Source: Deinococcales bacterium (GTDB lineage Bacteria > Deinococcota > Deinococci > Deinococcales > JAAFIG01). From it: 64,000 bases of DNA. The stretch covers positions 1 through 64,000 of the forward strand of contig JANYHH010000112.1 of the NCBI GenBank assembly GCA_025359505.1, given 5' to 3'. Within the stretch, counting starts at the first letter, position 1. Every line of letters starts with the position of its first letter. Below the pieces are notes generated by a model. The model saw only the letters and a list, made by a program, of their open reading frames with translations. It did not search any database and was not told the DNA's origin. A program made the translations under genes and the position numbers. Positions 28,647 through 38,068 of the stretch are shown piece by piece.

Positions 28647-29467
28647 TGCTTGCCGTCCCCGAAAGGAATCGCAAACGGCTTACCCGCCCAATCGCCGCGC
28701 ATCCACGCCCAATCCGCGTCGTCCACGGGCGGCGTCGCTCGAGCCGCGCCCACTGCTTCGCCCGCCATGTAGTTGAGGTAATAAACGTTGCTGCCCGGCG
28801 GGGCACTGACCGGATGGTAGCCGTGCGGCGCGAGGATCAAATCGCCGTCTCGGGCGAGCAGTAACTCATCCAGCCCGTGCTGCGGGCTGTAATTGCGATG
28901 CACCGCCCAGCCGCTCGAGGGTGCGATTTTGTAGAAATACGTTTCCTCGATGTACACACTGCCCAGCTCACCGTCGTGCCGATGCGGGGGCCAACCGCTC
29001 CAATTGCCCGACGGCGTGTAGACCTCGTACAGCAGCAGGCGCTCGGCGGGCAGCTCAGCCCCCAGAATGTGATTGACCTGCCGCGCAGCGTTCGCGCCGC
29101 CGCGCAGCTCGGAGCGCATCTCAGACGGCTCGAGCAACCGCACGGCATAGCGTCCCTCTGCGGGTGCGCCGCCGACGCTGAACTCGAGCCTTGAGTCGGT
29201 CGTGACCGTGAACGCCGTGTGCGGCGGTAAATACAGCACCTGCGGCAATGCCAGCCAGACGCTCGCCCTCGAGAGGTTGAAGGTTTGACCTCCGACTTCG
29301 ATCACGCCCGCGCCACTGAGCGGCACAATCGCCAACTCGAGACCGCCCGAATCGCCCGCGTACACCTCGCCCATCTCGAGGGTCTGCACCGCGAAGCTCA
29401 GGTATTGCCAGCCCGCCGACTGCGGCGTGACCGCTACGCGCCCGCCAACAGACGGGAAGTGATTCAC
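28643..29467 (-). CDS. iolB: 5-deoxy-glucuronate isomerase
   Basis: WPPHRHDGELGSVYIEETYFYKIAPSSGWAVHRNYSP...GYHPVSAPPGSNVYYLNYMAG. Confidence 0.93.
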   Translation of the reverse strand: MNHFPSVGGRVAVTPQSAGWQYLSFAVQTLEMGEVYAGDSGGLELAIVPLSGAGVIEVGGQTFNLSRASVWLALPQVLYLPPHTAFTVTTDSRLEFSVGGAPAEGRYAVRLLEPSEMRSELRGGANAARQVNHILGAELPAERLLLYEVYTPSGNWSGWPPHRHDGELGSVYIEETYFYKIAPSSGWAVHRNYSPQHGLDELLLARDGDLILAPHGYHPVSAPPGSNVYYLNYMAGEAVGAARATPPVDDADWAWMRGDWAGKPFAIPFGDGKQ

Positions 29468-30468
29468 CGCAGTTCCTCGAGCAGCACGGGACGCTTTTCG
29501 ATCAAGCTGCGCGTCATCGCCAATGCGATTCGCAACGATTCCACCGCGTCCTTCGTGCCCGGCGTCGGCTTTGTGCCCGCCTCGAGCGCCGCGAAAAACG
29601 CCTGCAATTCCAAACGATACGCGTCGATAAACCTGTCCATGAAGAAGTAATAGTGATCGCTGCTGACGCCGCCCTCGCCAAATTGCCACAATGGAGTTTT
29701 CGGCGTCGCATCAATCACCAACTTGCCGCTCGAGCCGAAAATTTCAGAGCGCACGTCGTAGCCATACACGGCTCGCCTCGAGTTCTCGATCACGCCGAGC
29801 GCCCCGTTCTCAAAACGCAGCAGACTCGTGACGGTATCCGCGTCGCCCATCTCGCCGATGCGCGGGTCAACGCGGGACGCGCCCCAGACGCTGACCTCGC
29901 TGACCTCACCGACCAGAAACCGTGCGATGTCAATGTCGTGAATCGCCTGATCGCAAAAAATTCCACCAGAGATTCGCAGGTACTCGAGCGGCGGCGGCGC
30001 GGGATCGCGCCCGACCGCCCTGAACTGCTCGAGCTGCCCGAGTGCGCCCGCTGCAATGCGGCGCTTGGCTTCAGCGAACGCCACATCGTAGCGGCGTTGA
30101 AAACCGATCTGAAACGGAATGCCGATCTCATCCACCAGCGCCATCACGCGCAGCGTTTCCGGCAGCTCGAGCGCAATCGGTTTCTCGCAAAAGACCGCTT
30201 TGCCCGCTTTGGCTGCGAGTTCCGTCAGCGGCGCGTGCGTCGGCGTCGGCGTGCAGACGATCACGACCTGCACATCCGCGTCCGCAATCGCGTCTTTCGG
30301 GTCAGCGTAAACTCGTTCCCCTCGAGCCAAGATTTTCGCTGATTCAGCCGCCTCGAGATTCGGGTCTGCCACCGCGATCACTCGAGCCTGCGGGATCCCC
30401 GCGAGGTTGCGGGCGTGTTCCGTACCAATGCGACCCGCGCCGAGCAATGCCACGCCAAATGTTTTCAT
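29464..30468 (-). CDS. iolG: inositol 2-dehydrogenase (Gfo/Idh/MocA)
   Basis: VALLGAGRIGTEHARNLAG...VFCEKPIALELPETLRVMALVDE. Confidence 0.9.
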   Translation of the reverse strand: MKTFGVALLGAGRIGTEHARNLAGIPQARVIAVADPNLEAAESAKILARGERVYADPKDAIADADVQVVIVCTPTPTHAPLTELAAKAGKAVFCEKPIALELPETLRVMALVDEIGIPFQIGFQRRYDVAFAEAKRRIAAGALGQLEQFRAVGRDPAPPPLEYLRISGGIFCDQAIHDIDIARFLVGEVSEVSVWGASRVDPRIGEMGDADTVTSLLRFENGALGVIENSRRAVYGYDVRSEIFGSSGKLVIDATPKTPLWQFGEGGVSSDHYYFFMDRFIDAYRLELQAFFAALEAGTKPTPGTKDAVESLRIALAMTRSLIEKRPVLLEELR

Positions 30469-30489
30469 GTGACCCCCAGTTTTATTTTC

Positions 30490-30521
30490 TGTAGGGGCGA
30501 ACTGAATGTTCGCCCTGTGCG
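30490..30521. repeat. TGTAGGGGCG-type palindromic repeat
   Basis: tgtaggggcgaactgaatgttcgccctgtgcg. Confidence 0.6.
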
Positions 30522-30585
30522 ACGGTGATTTTTGCGCGTCTCTCGAGGCTTGCAGGTCAAGTGCAACTCGCTGCGCTCGCCCCCC

Positions 30586-30632
30586 TCACCCGCGCTTTGC
30601 GCGGCCTCTCCCGCAGGGAGAGGCGAAACTGC
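30586..30632. repeat. intergenic double hairpin (ctcacccgcgctttgcgcgg / cctctcccgcagggagagg)
   Basis: two adjacent palindromes in the iolC-iolG gap; common bacterial dispersed intergenic motif. Confidence 0.55.
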
Positions 30633-30660
30633 GAACGGCAACTCGAGCTTCGCCTTACTG

Positions 30661-31749
30661 TCAGAAGCCGCCATGTGACGCTATGAATTCCATCGTCTCC
30701 TCGAGATAGGGCGTGAAATCCGCGCAGCCGATGCGGGTGACGACGATTGCGCCGCAGGCATTGCCCATGCGGGCGCTTTTGCGCCAGTCCCAGCCTTTCG
30801 CTCGAGCGTAGATCAATCCAGCCGCGAACGCGTCGCCCGCCCCGAGAATGCTCAGCACGTCCACTGCGAATCCCGCCGCAGCGATCACCTCGAGCCTGCC
30901 TGCACTTTTCACGAACACGCTCGAGCCTCGAGCGCCGCGTTTGACGACCAGCGCCGCGCTTGCGGGCAGTTTCTCGAGCAGCGCGGTGATATTGGCGTCG
31001 GTGTCGCCGCGAATCTCGGGCGCGGTGATCTGGCTGTGCTGGATGGTGATGTCACTCGAGTTTCGCAGCAGCGCCGCGTTGATTTCCTCCTCCGTGCCAA
31101 TCGCCACGTCCACACTGCCCAACACGCCGCGCACCGTCACGCCGTAGGCTCGTGGGTCGTGCCACTGGTCAGCTCTGAAATCCAAATCTAGGTAGACCGT
31201 CACCCCAGCCGCTCGAGCCACCTCGAGCGCCAGCAGCGCTGCGCTGCGGCTGGGTTCTTTGGCAAAGGCCGACGCGCTGATCTCGAGTGCGCCTGATGTG
31301 GCGATTGGGGCGTTTAGCACATCGTCGATGCTGAGTTGAATATCGGCGGCGTTGTCGCGGTAGAAGGTGATCGGGAATTTATCCGGCGGCTCGATCCCCA
31401 GCAGCACCGCGCTCGAGCGAGCGCCTGCTTTCACGCCGATGAAGCGCGTCTCCACGCCCTCGTGCTTTAACCTCTCGAGGATGAACTCGCCAGTTTTGTC
31501 CGCTCCGACGCCCGTCAGCAGCGCCGTTCGCAAGCCAAGCCGCTGTGCGCCGACGGCGATGTTCAGCGGACTGCCACCGATGTACGCCCCGAAACTGCCA
31601 ATATCCACAAAGCTCGAGCCGATGTCATTGGAGTACAAATCCATGCTCGAGCGCCCGAGCGTGACGAGATCAAACTCTCGAGCCAGCTTTTGTTTCTGAC
31701 CGCCGTTCCCTTTGCCTTTCGCCCTTCGCCCTTCGCCCACCTCACTCAC
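30661..31749 (-). CDS. iolC: 5-dehydro-2-deoxygluconokinase
   Basis: FDLVTLGRSSMDLYSNDIGSSFVDIGSFGAYIGGSPLNIAVGAQRLG...ILGAGDAFAAGLIYARAKGWDW. Confidence 0.93.
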   Translation of the reverse strand: MSEVGEGRRAKGKGNGGQKQKLAREFDLVTLGRSSMDLYSNDIGSSFVDIGSFGAYIGGSPLNIAVGAQRLGLRTALLTGVGADKTGEFILERLKHEGVETRFIGVKAGARSSAVLLGIEPPDKFPITFYRDNAADIQLSIDDVLNAPIATSGALEISASAFAKEPSRSAALLALEVARAAGVTVYLDLDFRADQWHDPRAYGVTVRGVLGSVDVAIGTEEEINAALLRNSSDITIQHSQITAPEIRGDTDANITALLEKLPASAALVVKRGARGSSVFVKSAGRLEVIAAAGFAVDVLSILGAGDAFAAGLIYARAKGWDWRKSARMGNACGAIVVTRIGCADFTPYLEETMEFIASHGGF

Positions 31750-32675
31750 AGCCCCGTCACCGCCCGCAGATGCTCGCGGTTGCGTTGTGCGCTGGCTTTC
31801 GGGTCGCCCATGCCGGGCAGCACGTCCTGTTCAATCGTGATCCAGCCGCTGTAACTCTGTTGCACGAGTTTGCGTGTGACCTGCCCGAAATCCACGCTGC
31901 CGCGTCCTAGCTCGCAAAATACGCCGCTCGAGATGGATTCTTTGTATGTCATGCCCGTTTCTCGAGCTTGCTCGGCGACGACTGGATCGCAGTCCTTGAA
32001 GTGGATCAACGCGATGCGGTCTTTGAACAGCTCGAGACCGTCCAGCACAAGTTCCCCGTGTGTGCTGCCCGTGCCGAACAGGTAATGCCCGGTGTCGAAG
32101 CATAGGTTAATCAGGCTCGAGTCTGTCAACGCTAAAAACTCCTCGAGTTCCCACGGCGCTTCGACGTACCCGCCGCAATGATGGTGAAACACAGTTTTGA
32201 GTCCGGTTTCATCAAGCACTGCTTTTGCGATGCGCTCCGCGCCTGCCGCAAACGTCCGCCAGTCTGAACTCGAGAGGCTGAGGTCTGGCGTGATCCGCCC
32301 CGCGTTGTGAAAGCGCTCCGGGTCGCGGCTGTGTTCGTCCGCCAGCATCAGCACGGGTTGCGTGTCGGCGTCGCCCACGTCCGCTACGCTTTTCAACAGC
32401 CGCGCCGTTCGCAACACTCGAGCCTCGCCCTCGGCCTGCGCCGCAGCGTCGCGCAGGTACACGCCCTCGTAAGCGCTGAGCATCGTCAAGCCTCTCGAGT
32501 TCAGTGCCTCGCGCAAGGCGGCGGGATCGGTCGGCATGTAGCCGTAATCGCCTAGCTCCGTGCCGGTGTATCCCGTCTCTTTCAGCTCGTCGAGCATCTG
32601 CGCGTAAGGCACGCCCTGACCCCAGCCCTCAATGGTTCCCCACGAACACGGCGCGTTCCCAAAGCGGATGCTCAC
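31746..32675 (-). CDS. iolE: inosose dehydratase-type TIM-barrel protein
   Basis: FGNAPCSWGTIEGWGQG...GYTGTELGDYGYMPTD; position in iol operon. Confidence 0.85.
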   Translation of the reverse strand: MSIRFGNAPCSWGTIEGWGQGVPYAQMLDELKETGYTGTELGDYGYMPTDPAALREALNSRGLTMLSAYEGVYLRDAAAQAEGEARVLRTARLLKSVADVGDADTQPVLMLADEHSRDPERFHNAGRITPDLSLSSSDWRTFAAGAERIAKAVLDETGLKTVFHHHCGGYVEAPWELEEFLALTDSSLINLCFDTGHYLFGTGSTHGELVLDGLELFKDRIALIHFKDCDPVVAEQARETGMTYKESISSGVFCELGRGSVDFGQVTRKLVQQSYSGWITIEQDVLPGMGDPKASAQRNREHLRAVTGL

Positions 32676-32720
32676 GCGTCACCTCGAGCCTGATTTGATA
32701 AGACCGTGAACCGCCCACCC

Positions 32721-32772
32721 GTAGGGGCGAGGCTAGCGTCGAACACTGTTCGCATGGGCGAAACGCCCCTAC
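32721..32772. repeat. GTAGGGGCG...CGCCCCTAC palindromic repeat
   Basis: gtaggggcg 32721-32729 / cgcccctac 32764-32772. Confidence 0.6.
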
Positions 32773-32792
32773 ACCGATATTGCTGTCCCATA

Positions 32793-34679
32793 TCAATACA
32801 CCCGCCTTTGCTTTTTCAGTGCCGCCTCGTACTCCACCCGTGCCGCCCGCACCGCCGCTTGGCTCGAGACTTCGGCAACCGGCACATCCCACCAGCTTTC
32901 AAACCCGCCTAAACGGTCGTGCAAACTGACTGGGACGACGATCACGCGCACGCCCCTCGTCCCTCGAGCCTCACTCAGCGCCGTCTCGAGCTGCGCGTAA
33001 TTCTTGGGATGCCACGCATTCGCGCCCATGCTGCGGGCGTGCGCCGCGAAATCCACGATGATCTGCTCGCCATCGGTGCGGTTGGTTTTCGCGTCTCGAG
33101 CGCGGAGTTCGTTGTTGAAACTCGGACTGCCGAGCGACATCTGTAAGCCTCTGATCGAGCCGTAAGCGCGGTTGTCGAGCAGCATGATCGTCAGCTCGAG
33201 GTGTTCCGCGACCGCCGTGACGATTTCACTGTTCATCAATAAATACGTGCCGTCGCCGACGAAGACCACGACTTCGCGGTTTGGTTCTGCCATCTTGACG
33301 CCCAGCCCAGCGGGAATCTCGTAACCCATGCAGCTAAAGCCATACTCGAGGTGGTACGCGTGTGGGTCTTCGGGTCGCCAGAGTTTCAGTAAGTCACCCG
33401 GCAGGCTGCCCGCCGCGCAGATCACGGTTGCCGCGCCGCCAAAGGACTCGTTCGCCAGCCCAATCACCTCAGCCTGCGCCATCTCGAGCTTCGTGGTGTC
33501 CGGCGTGCGGCTTTTGGTCACGATGCTGTCCCACTCGAGCTTGAGCGCACTGACTCGCTGGCGGTACTCGAGGCTCGTCCCCGCGAATCCCTCGAGCGCT
33601 TTTTGTAACATCTCGAGTCCGCGCTTGGCATCGCAAATCAGGCTGACGCCGCGCAATTTGCTCGAGTCGGCGGCGCAGATGTTCAGCCCCACAAAGCGCA
33701 CGTCGGGGTTTTGAAACGCCGTCTTGGAAGCCGTCGTGAAATCCGCCAGCCGCGTGCCGACCGCGATCACCAAGTCCGCCTCGAGCGCCAAGCGATTCGC
33801 CGCTGTGCCGCCGTTCGCGCCGACGGGCCCGACGCATTGCGGGTGATTCCAGCGCAACGCGCCTTTGCCGCCCTGCGTCTCCGCGACGGGAATGCCCAGC
33901 TTGCTCGCCAGTGCGTCCAACTCGCTCGAGGCCGCGCTGTAAATCGTGCCGCCGCCCGTGACGATCAGCGGATTTTTGGCGGCGCGAATCAGCGCGGCGA
34001 CTTCCTCTATCGCCTCGAGTTCCGGCACGGGTCGGCGCACGCGCCAAGTGCGCGGCGCAAAAAACGCCACTGGCCAGTCGTAAGCTTCGGTTTGCACGTC
34101 CTCCGGCAAGCTGATTGTCACCGCGCCCGTCTCACTCGGGTCGGTCAGCACGCGCATCGCCTCGGGCAGCGCGGATAGCAGTTGCTCAGCCCTCGAGATG
34201 CGCGTGAAAAATCTACTGACTGGTCTGAAACAATCGTTCACGCTCGAGTCGTGTTCGCTTGGATGCTCGAGTTGCTGCAATACGGGGTCGGGCAGGCGAT
34301 TGGCGAAATAATCGCTGGGCAGTAGCAGCACGGGCACGCGGTTGACCGTCGCGGTCGCGGCAGCGGTCAGCATGTTGAGGCTGCCCGGCCCGACCGACGC
34401 GGTGCAGGCGAAAGTCTGCAATCTGTTGGTGTGCTTGGCGAACGCCGCAGCCGCGTGAACCATGCTCTGCTCGTTCTGTGGGCGGTAGGTCGGCAGATCG
34501 CTCCCGTATTCCTCGAGCGCCTGCCCCAACCCGCCGACATTGCCATGGCCGAAGATGCCCCACACGCCGGGGATCAAGCGTTGGCGCTGCCCGTCGCGCT
34601 CGGAGAATTGTACCGATAGAAACTTGACGAGGGCTTGCGCGACGGTCAGTCGCTCGGTGGCTCGAGGCTCGAGGTTCAT
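32793..34679 (-). CDS. iolD: 3D-(3,5/4)-trihydroxycyclohexane-1,2-dione acylhydrolase (ThDP enzyme)
   Basis: GVWGIFGHGNVGGLGQALEEY...HLEYGFSCMGYEIPAGLGVKMAEPNREVVVFVGDGTYLLMNSEI. Confidence 0.95.
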   Translation of the reverse strand: MNLEPRATERLTVAQALVKFLSVQFSERDGQRQRLIPGVWGIFGHGNVGGLGQALEEYGSDLPTYRPQNEQSMVHAAAAFAKHTNRLQTFACTASVGPGSLNMLTAAATATVNRVPVLLLPSDYFANRLPDPVLQQLEHPSEHDSSVNDCFRPVSRFFTRISRAEQLLSALPEAMRVLTDPSETGAVTISLPEDVQTEAYDWPVAFFAPRTWRVRRPVPELEAIEEVAALIRAAKNPLIVTGGGTIYSAASSELDALASKLGIPVAETQGGKGALRWNHPQCVGPVGANGGTAANRLALEADLVIAVGTRLADFTTASKTAFQNPDVRFVGLNICAADSSKLRGVSLICDAKRGLEMLQKALEGFAGTSLEYRQRVSALKLEWDSIVTKSRTPDTTKLEMAQAEVIGLANESFGGAATVICAAGSLPGDLLKLWRPEDPHAYHLEYGFSCMGYEIPAGLGVKMAEPNREVVVFVGDGTYLLMNSEIVTAVAEHLELTIMLLDNRAYGSIRGLQMSLGSPSFNNELRARDAKTNRTDGEQIIVDFAAHARSMGANAWHPKNYAQLETALSEARGTRGVRVIVVPVSLHDRLGGFESWWDVPVAEVSSQAAVRAARVEYEAALKKQRRVY

Positions 34680-34811
34680 GGGTTGTCCCTTTCAATAACG
34701 TTTTGGATCGCTCGAGTTTAAGACGGCACGTTTCGAGTGTCAATAAAACGAAAGCGAAACGAAAGGCTCGAGAGTCATGGTGACATCGTGACTTAGAGCT
34801 ATAGTGGCATC

Positions 34812-35402
34812 ATGTTGCGAGATGTGCCCGTAAAAACTGGAGCAACCTTCGAGGAGTACGTCGCTTTCGAGACCACTTCCGACGTGCGCCACGAGTTTAT
34901 TGATGGTAACTTGTTCCGCATGGCGGGTGGAACTCGGCGACATAATTTTGTGACGAACCGCCTGACGATGAAGCTTTTTGACGTTGCTCTGCAAAAAGGC
35001 TGCGTTGTATACAGCAGTGACGTAATCGTGCGCTTGCCAAGCGGAAAGGGCTTTTACCCGGATGTGTTTGTGACGTGCGACCCCAGCATGGACTCGGCGC
35101 AGGTCGTGCAGCGCCCTTGCATCATCATCGAGGTTTTATCCACCAGCACAGAAATCTTTGACCGCCGGGAAAAATGGGAGCAGTACCAGCAAATCCCGAC
35201 GCTCGAGCAATACGTTTTGCTTTCGCAATCCGAGCCAGTCGCAGAGGTTTACTCGAGGCGAGGGCAAGAGTGGATGTACGAGCGCGTTGCGGGCGACGCT
35301 GCGCTGCGATTCCCTTTGCTCGAGTTGCAGTTTGCACTGTCCGAGATTTACGCGGGTGCGTCAGCCATTGCGTTTGACGAGACTGAATCCGCTGACAGTT
35401 AA
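34812..35402 (+). CDS. Uma2 family endonuclease-like protein
   Basis: TFEEYVAFETTSDVRHEFIDGNLFRMAGGTRRHNFVTNRLTMKL...KGFYPDVFVTCD. Confidence 0.88.
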   Translation: MLRDVPVKTGATFEEYVAFETTSDVRHEFIDGNLFRMAGGTRRHNFVTNRLTMKLFDVALQKGCVVYSSDVIVRLPSGKGFYPDVFVTCDPSMDSAQVVQRPCIIIEVLSTSTEIFDRREKWEQYQQIPTLEQYVLLSQSEPVAEVYSRRGQEWMYERVAGDAALRFPLLELQFALSEIYAGASAIAFDETESADS

Positions 35403-35863
35403 ACCCCGCCCGCTGGCTCGAGCGGCTGATGCTCGAAAGCCGTGCTCAAGCTGACCATCGTGTTCGTTCTGACCACGCCCGGCACTTGCTTGACGCGGTA
35501 CAGCAGCAACTCCAAAGCGTGCGGGTTGGCGGTGCGAACTTTGAGGATCACGTCCACGTCGCCCGCGATGCTGTGGCACTCCTCGACTTCTGGGAACTGA
35601 ACGAAATTCGGGGCGACCGTCGCGCAGTTGGAGTTGTTCTCCAAGCGCACCTGAATGAATGCCAATGTACTCAAGCCCAGCGCCACCGGATTGACTCGAG
35701 CGCTGTAGCCATGCACGATGCCGCGCCGCTCGAGGTTTTTCACGCGGGCGTGAACGGTCGCAGCGCTCAGGGCGACCTTGTGGGCGATGTCGGCGTAAGT
35801 CTGGCGGCAATCGCGTTGCAGCTCCAATAAAATTGCCCGATCCGTGTCGTCCATGTGAACCAT
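35399..35863 (-). CDS. Lrp/AsnC family regulator
   Basis: DDTDRAILLELQRDCRQTYADIAHKVALSAATVHARVKNLERRGIVHGYSARVNP. Confidence 0.93.
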   Translation of the reverse strand: MVHMDDTDRAILLELQRDCRQTYADIAHKVALSAATVHARVKNLERRGIVHGYSARVNPVALGLSTLAFIQVRLENNSNCATVAPNFVQFPEVEECHSIAGDVDVILKVRTANPHALELLLYRVKQVPGVVRTNTMVSLSTAFEHQPLEPAGGV

Positions 35864-35933
35864 ATTCGGCAGATTAGCACATCGTCCGTAACACATATTG
35901 ACAGTTGGGCTGGTGGGGCGATAGCGTCTCACC

Positions 35934-36851
35934 ATGACGCCCGCCGTGACCGCACCACCAAAAGCCAACAACGACCGCTGGCTGATTCCGCTGGCGCTCG
36001 TGTCGCTCTACCTGATCTGGGGCAGCACGTATCTGGGCATCAGCGTTGCGGTGCGCCCCGGCGGGTTCGCGTCGTTTCAACTCAACACCTTGCGTTTCAT
36101 CATCGCGGGCTTGGCGTTGTTCATCTTCTTGCGAATGCGCGGCGCACCAATGCCGAGCCGCCTGCAGATCCGCAACGCCGCCATCGTCGGCGTGTTGCTG
36201 GTGATCGGCGGCAACGGCTTGACGACACTGGCACTCAAACTCGGTGCACCCAGCGGCATCAGCGCGACGGTGATCGCCACGACCACGCTCTGGGCGGGCT
36301 TGTGGGGCACGCTGTGGGGCAACCGTCCGCGCAAGTTGGAGTGGCTGGGCATGGCGGTCGGACTGCTCGGTGTGGGTGTGTTGACGCTCGAGGGCAGCTT
36401 TCAGAGCAACCCCGCGATTCTGATTCAATTCGTCGCGCCGATGCTCTGGGCGCTCGGCAGCATCCTCAGCCGTCACTTGGAGATGCCCGAAGGGATGATG
36501 GCCTCCGCCGTGGAGATGCTCGCGGGCGGCGTGGCAGCGCTACCGATCAGTCTGCTGATGGGGGAGAGGTGGGTCATGCCGAGTCTCGAGGCGTGGGGCG
36601 CATTTGCGTACCTCGTCGTGGTCGGCAGTTTGATGGGGTACAACGCCTACATTTTCTTGCTGCAAAAAGTCCGCCCAGCCGTCGCCACCAGTTACGCGTA
36701 TGTCAATCCAATCGTCGCACTGGCGCTCGGGATTTGGTTGCTGGGTGAGACGATTGACAGTAAGACGTTTATCGCGTTGCCGATCATTCTGGCCGGCGTT
36801 GGGCTGATCGCGCTGGCGCAGAATCAGCGATCTCGAGATGCGAAGACGTGA
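35934..36851 (+). CDS. EamA/DMT family transporter
   Basis: LIPLALVSLYLIWGSTYLGISVAVRPGGFASFQLNTLRFIIAG. Confidence 0.93.
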   Translation: MTPAVTAPPKANNDRWLIPLALVSLYLIWGSTYLGISVAVRPGGFASFQLNTLRFIIAGLALFIFLRMRGAPMPSRLQIRNAAIVGVLLVIGGNGLTTLALKLGAPSGISATVIATTTLWAGLWGTLWGNRPRKLEWLGMAVGLLGVGVLTLEGSFQSNPAILIQFVAPMLWALGSILSRHLEMPEGMMASAVEMLAGGVAALPISLLMGERWVMPSLEAWGAFAYLVVVGSLMGYNAYIFLLQKVRPAVATSYAYVNPIVALALGIWLLGETIDSKTFIALPIILAGVGLIALAQNQRSRDAKT

Positions 36852-36869
36852 GTGTCACAGCTTGAAGGT

Positions 36870-37334
36870 TTACTCGAGGTGCAACACCAGTTTCAGTCCC
36901 AAATCAACCTCGTCCATGAGCCAGTCTGGAAGTTGACCAATCCGCCTTACGAGTAGCTTTTTGGTTGCTGTCACGAGTTGCGTGACGTTACGGCAAATTT
37001 CAAAATGCTTGACGGCAGTTCTGTCAAGCATTTTCGAGGAACCCGAGTGGAAACGACGGGCGGTTTGCAATGGAGTGAACGCACGAAGTGCGACAACGTA
37101 TTTGCAAACCGCCCTAATCACCGAGTCTTTACTCAGCTCGTAATCCGCCTCGAGCAGCACATTGCCTCACGCCCGTGCCAATTCGAGGTTTGTGGTCAAC
37201 CCGACGACGATCACGGTGTTCAAACGGCTTTGATTGAATGTATCGTCCTGTACGATCAACACGGGGCGTTCAAACCCCGGATTCGACTCCCCAGCAGGCG
37301 CGAGATTCGCCCACCATAATTCGCCGCGCTGCAC
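36870..37334 (-). pseudogene. MazF-family toxin, disrupted by TGA (37167-37169) and in-frame MITE-like insertion
   Basis: VQRGELWWANLAPAGESNPGFERPVLIVQDDTFNQSRLNTVIVVGLTTNLELARA*GNVLLEADYELSKDSVI-[42 aa]-NVTQLVTATKKLLVRRIGQLPDWLMDEVDLGLKLVLHLE; TGAGTG overlap with antitoxin. Confidence 0.85.
36991..37114 (-). mobile_element. MITE-like palindromic element, copy 2, flanked by TA (36989-36990, 37115-37116)
   Basis: hairpin 37002-37013/37023-37034 (aaaatgcttgac/gtcaagcatttt) and 13-bp perfect stem 37058-37070/37102-37114; covaries with copy 1. Confidence 0.85.
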
Positions 37335-37649
37335 TCAGCGCCACTCGTTTTGCAGTAACGTTGATTTTGCGGCGTTCTCGATCACTGCATCTGACTCGAG
37401 GTCAGTGTAGATTTCATTCAGATTCTCGAGCAACTGCTTTCGCGCCTCGGGATTTCTGTAATCCACGCGCCTTGAGAGATCGGCAGGCCCTTTGGCAATG
37501 CCAACCCAACTGGGTACACCCTTGAGCCGCGACGCAGCAAAACTTTGCAGTGCGTCGTGAATGACCTCACTGACCTCACGCTGCTCTCGAGCAGCGATTT
37601 CGTGGAGTGCTGCCTCGAGTTCCTGCGGTAAGTTCACAGAGACGTTCAT
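37335..37649 (-). CDS. CopG/RHH-type antitoxin
   Basis: MNVSVNLPQELEAALHEIAAREQREVSEVIHDALQSF. Confidence 0.8.
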   Translation of the reverse strand: MNVSVNLPQELEAALHEIAAREQREVSEVIHDALQSFAASRLKGVPSWVGIAKGPADLSRRVDYRNPEARKQLLENLNEIYTDLESDAVIENAAKSTLLQNEWR

Positions 37650-37704
37650 GCAAAGAATCTTAGCAGAACGCTGGGGAATGGCTCGAAAGCGTAAACGTCA
37701 CTGA

Positions 37705-37732
37705 TTGACAACTCGAGCATCCCGCATAGAAT
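37705..37732 (+). promoter_or_regulatory. leaderless-type promoter
   Basis: TTGACA-N16-TAGAAT-N6-ATG(37739). Confidence 0.8.
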
Positions 37733-37738
37733 TTACGC

Positions 37739-38068
37739 ATGATATCGCTGACTGAAGTGCAAGCTGCTATCGCTCAACTATCGCCGAGCGAGAAAGCGCT
37801 AGTGCTGCAATGGGTCGCCAAAGATTTGCAAGGCGCGAGCGCTGGCATTGAGAGCCGCGCCGATGTCAACGGCGGTGAAGCCTGCATCGTTCGCACTCGC
37901 ATCCCCGTGTGGCTGCTGGTGCAACTGCGCCGCGCTGGGGCGTCCGAAGCGGATTTGCTGCGCGATTACCCGAGTTTACGCGCCGAAGACCTGACGAATA
38001 CTTGGGCGTTCGCGCAAGCGCACGCCGCGCAAATCGAAAGCGATATCGCAGCCAATGAGGCCGCGTGA
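37739..38068 (+). CDS. DUF433 domain protein
   Basis: DVNGGEACIVRTRIPVWLLVQLRRAGASEADLLRDYPSLRAEDLTNTWAFAQAH. Confidence 0.85.
   Translation: MISLTEVQAAIAQLSPSEKALVLQWVAKDLQGASAGIESRADVNGGEACIVRTRIPVWLLVQLRRAGASEADLLRDYPSLRAEDLTNTWAFAQAHAAQIESDIAANEAA

Noticed and set aside
37158-37170. TGA in mazF as selenocysteine or recoding
   Set aside because: No SECIS-like context recognised and the expected residue is not catalytic; nonsense mutation is simpler.
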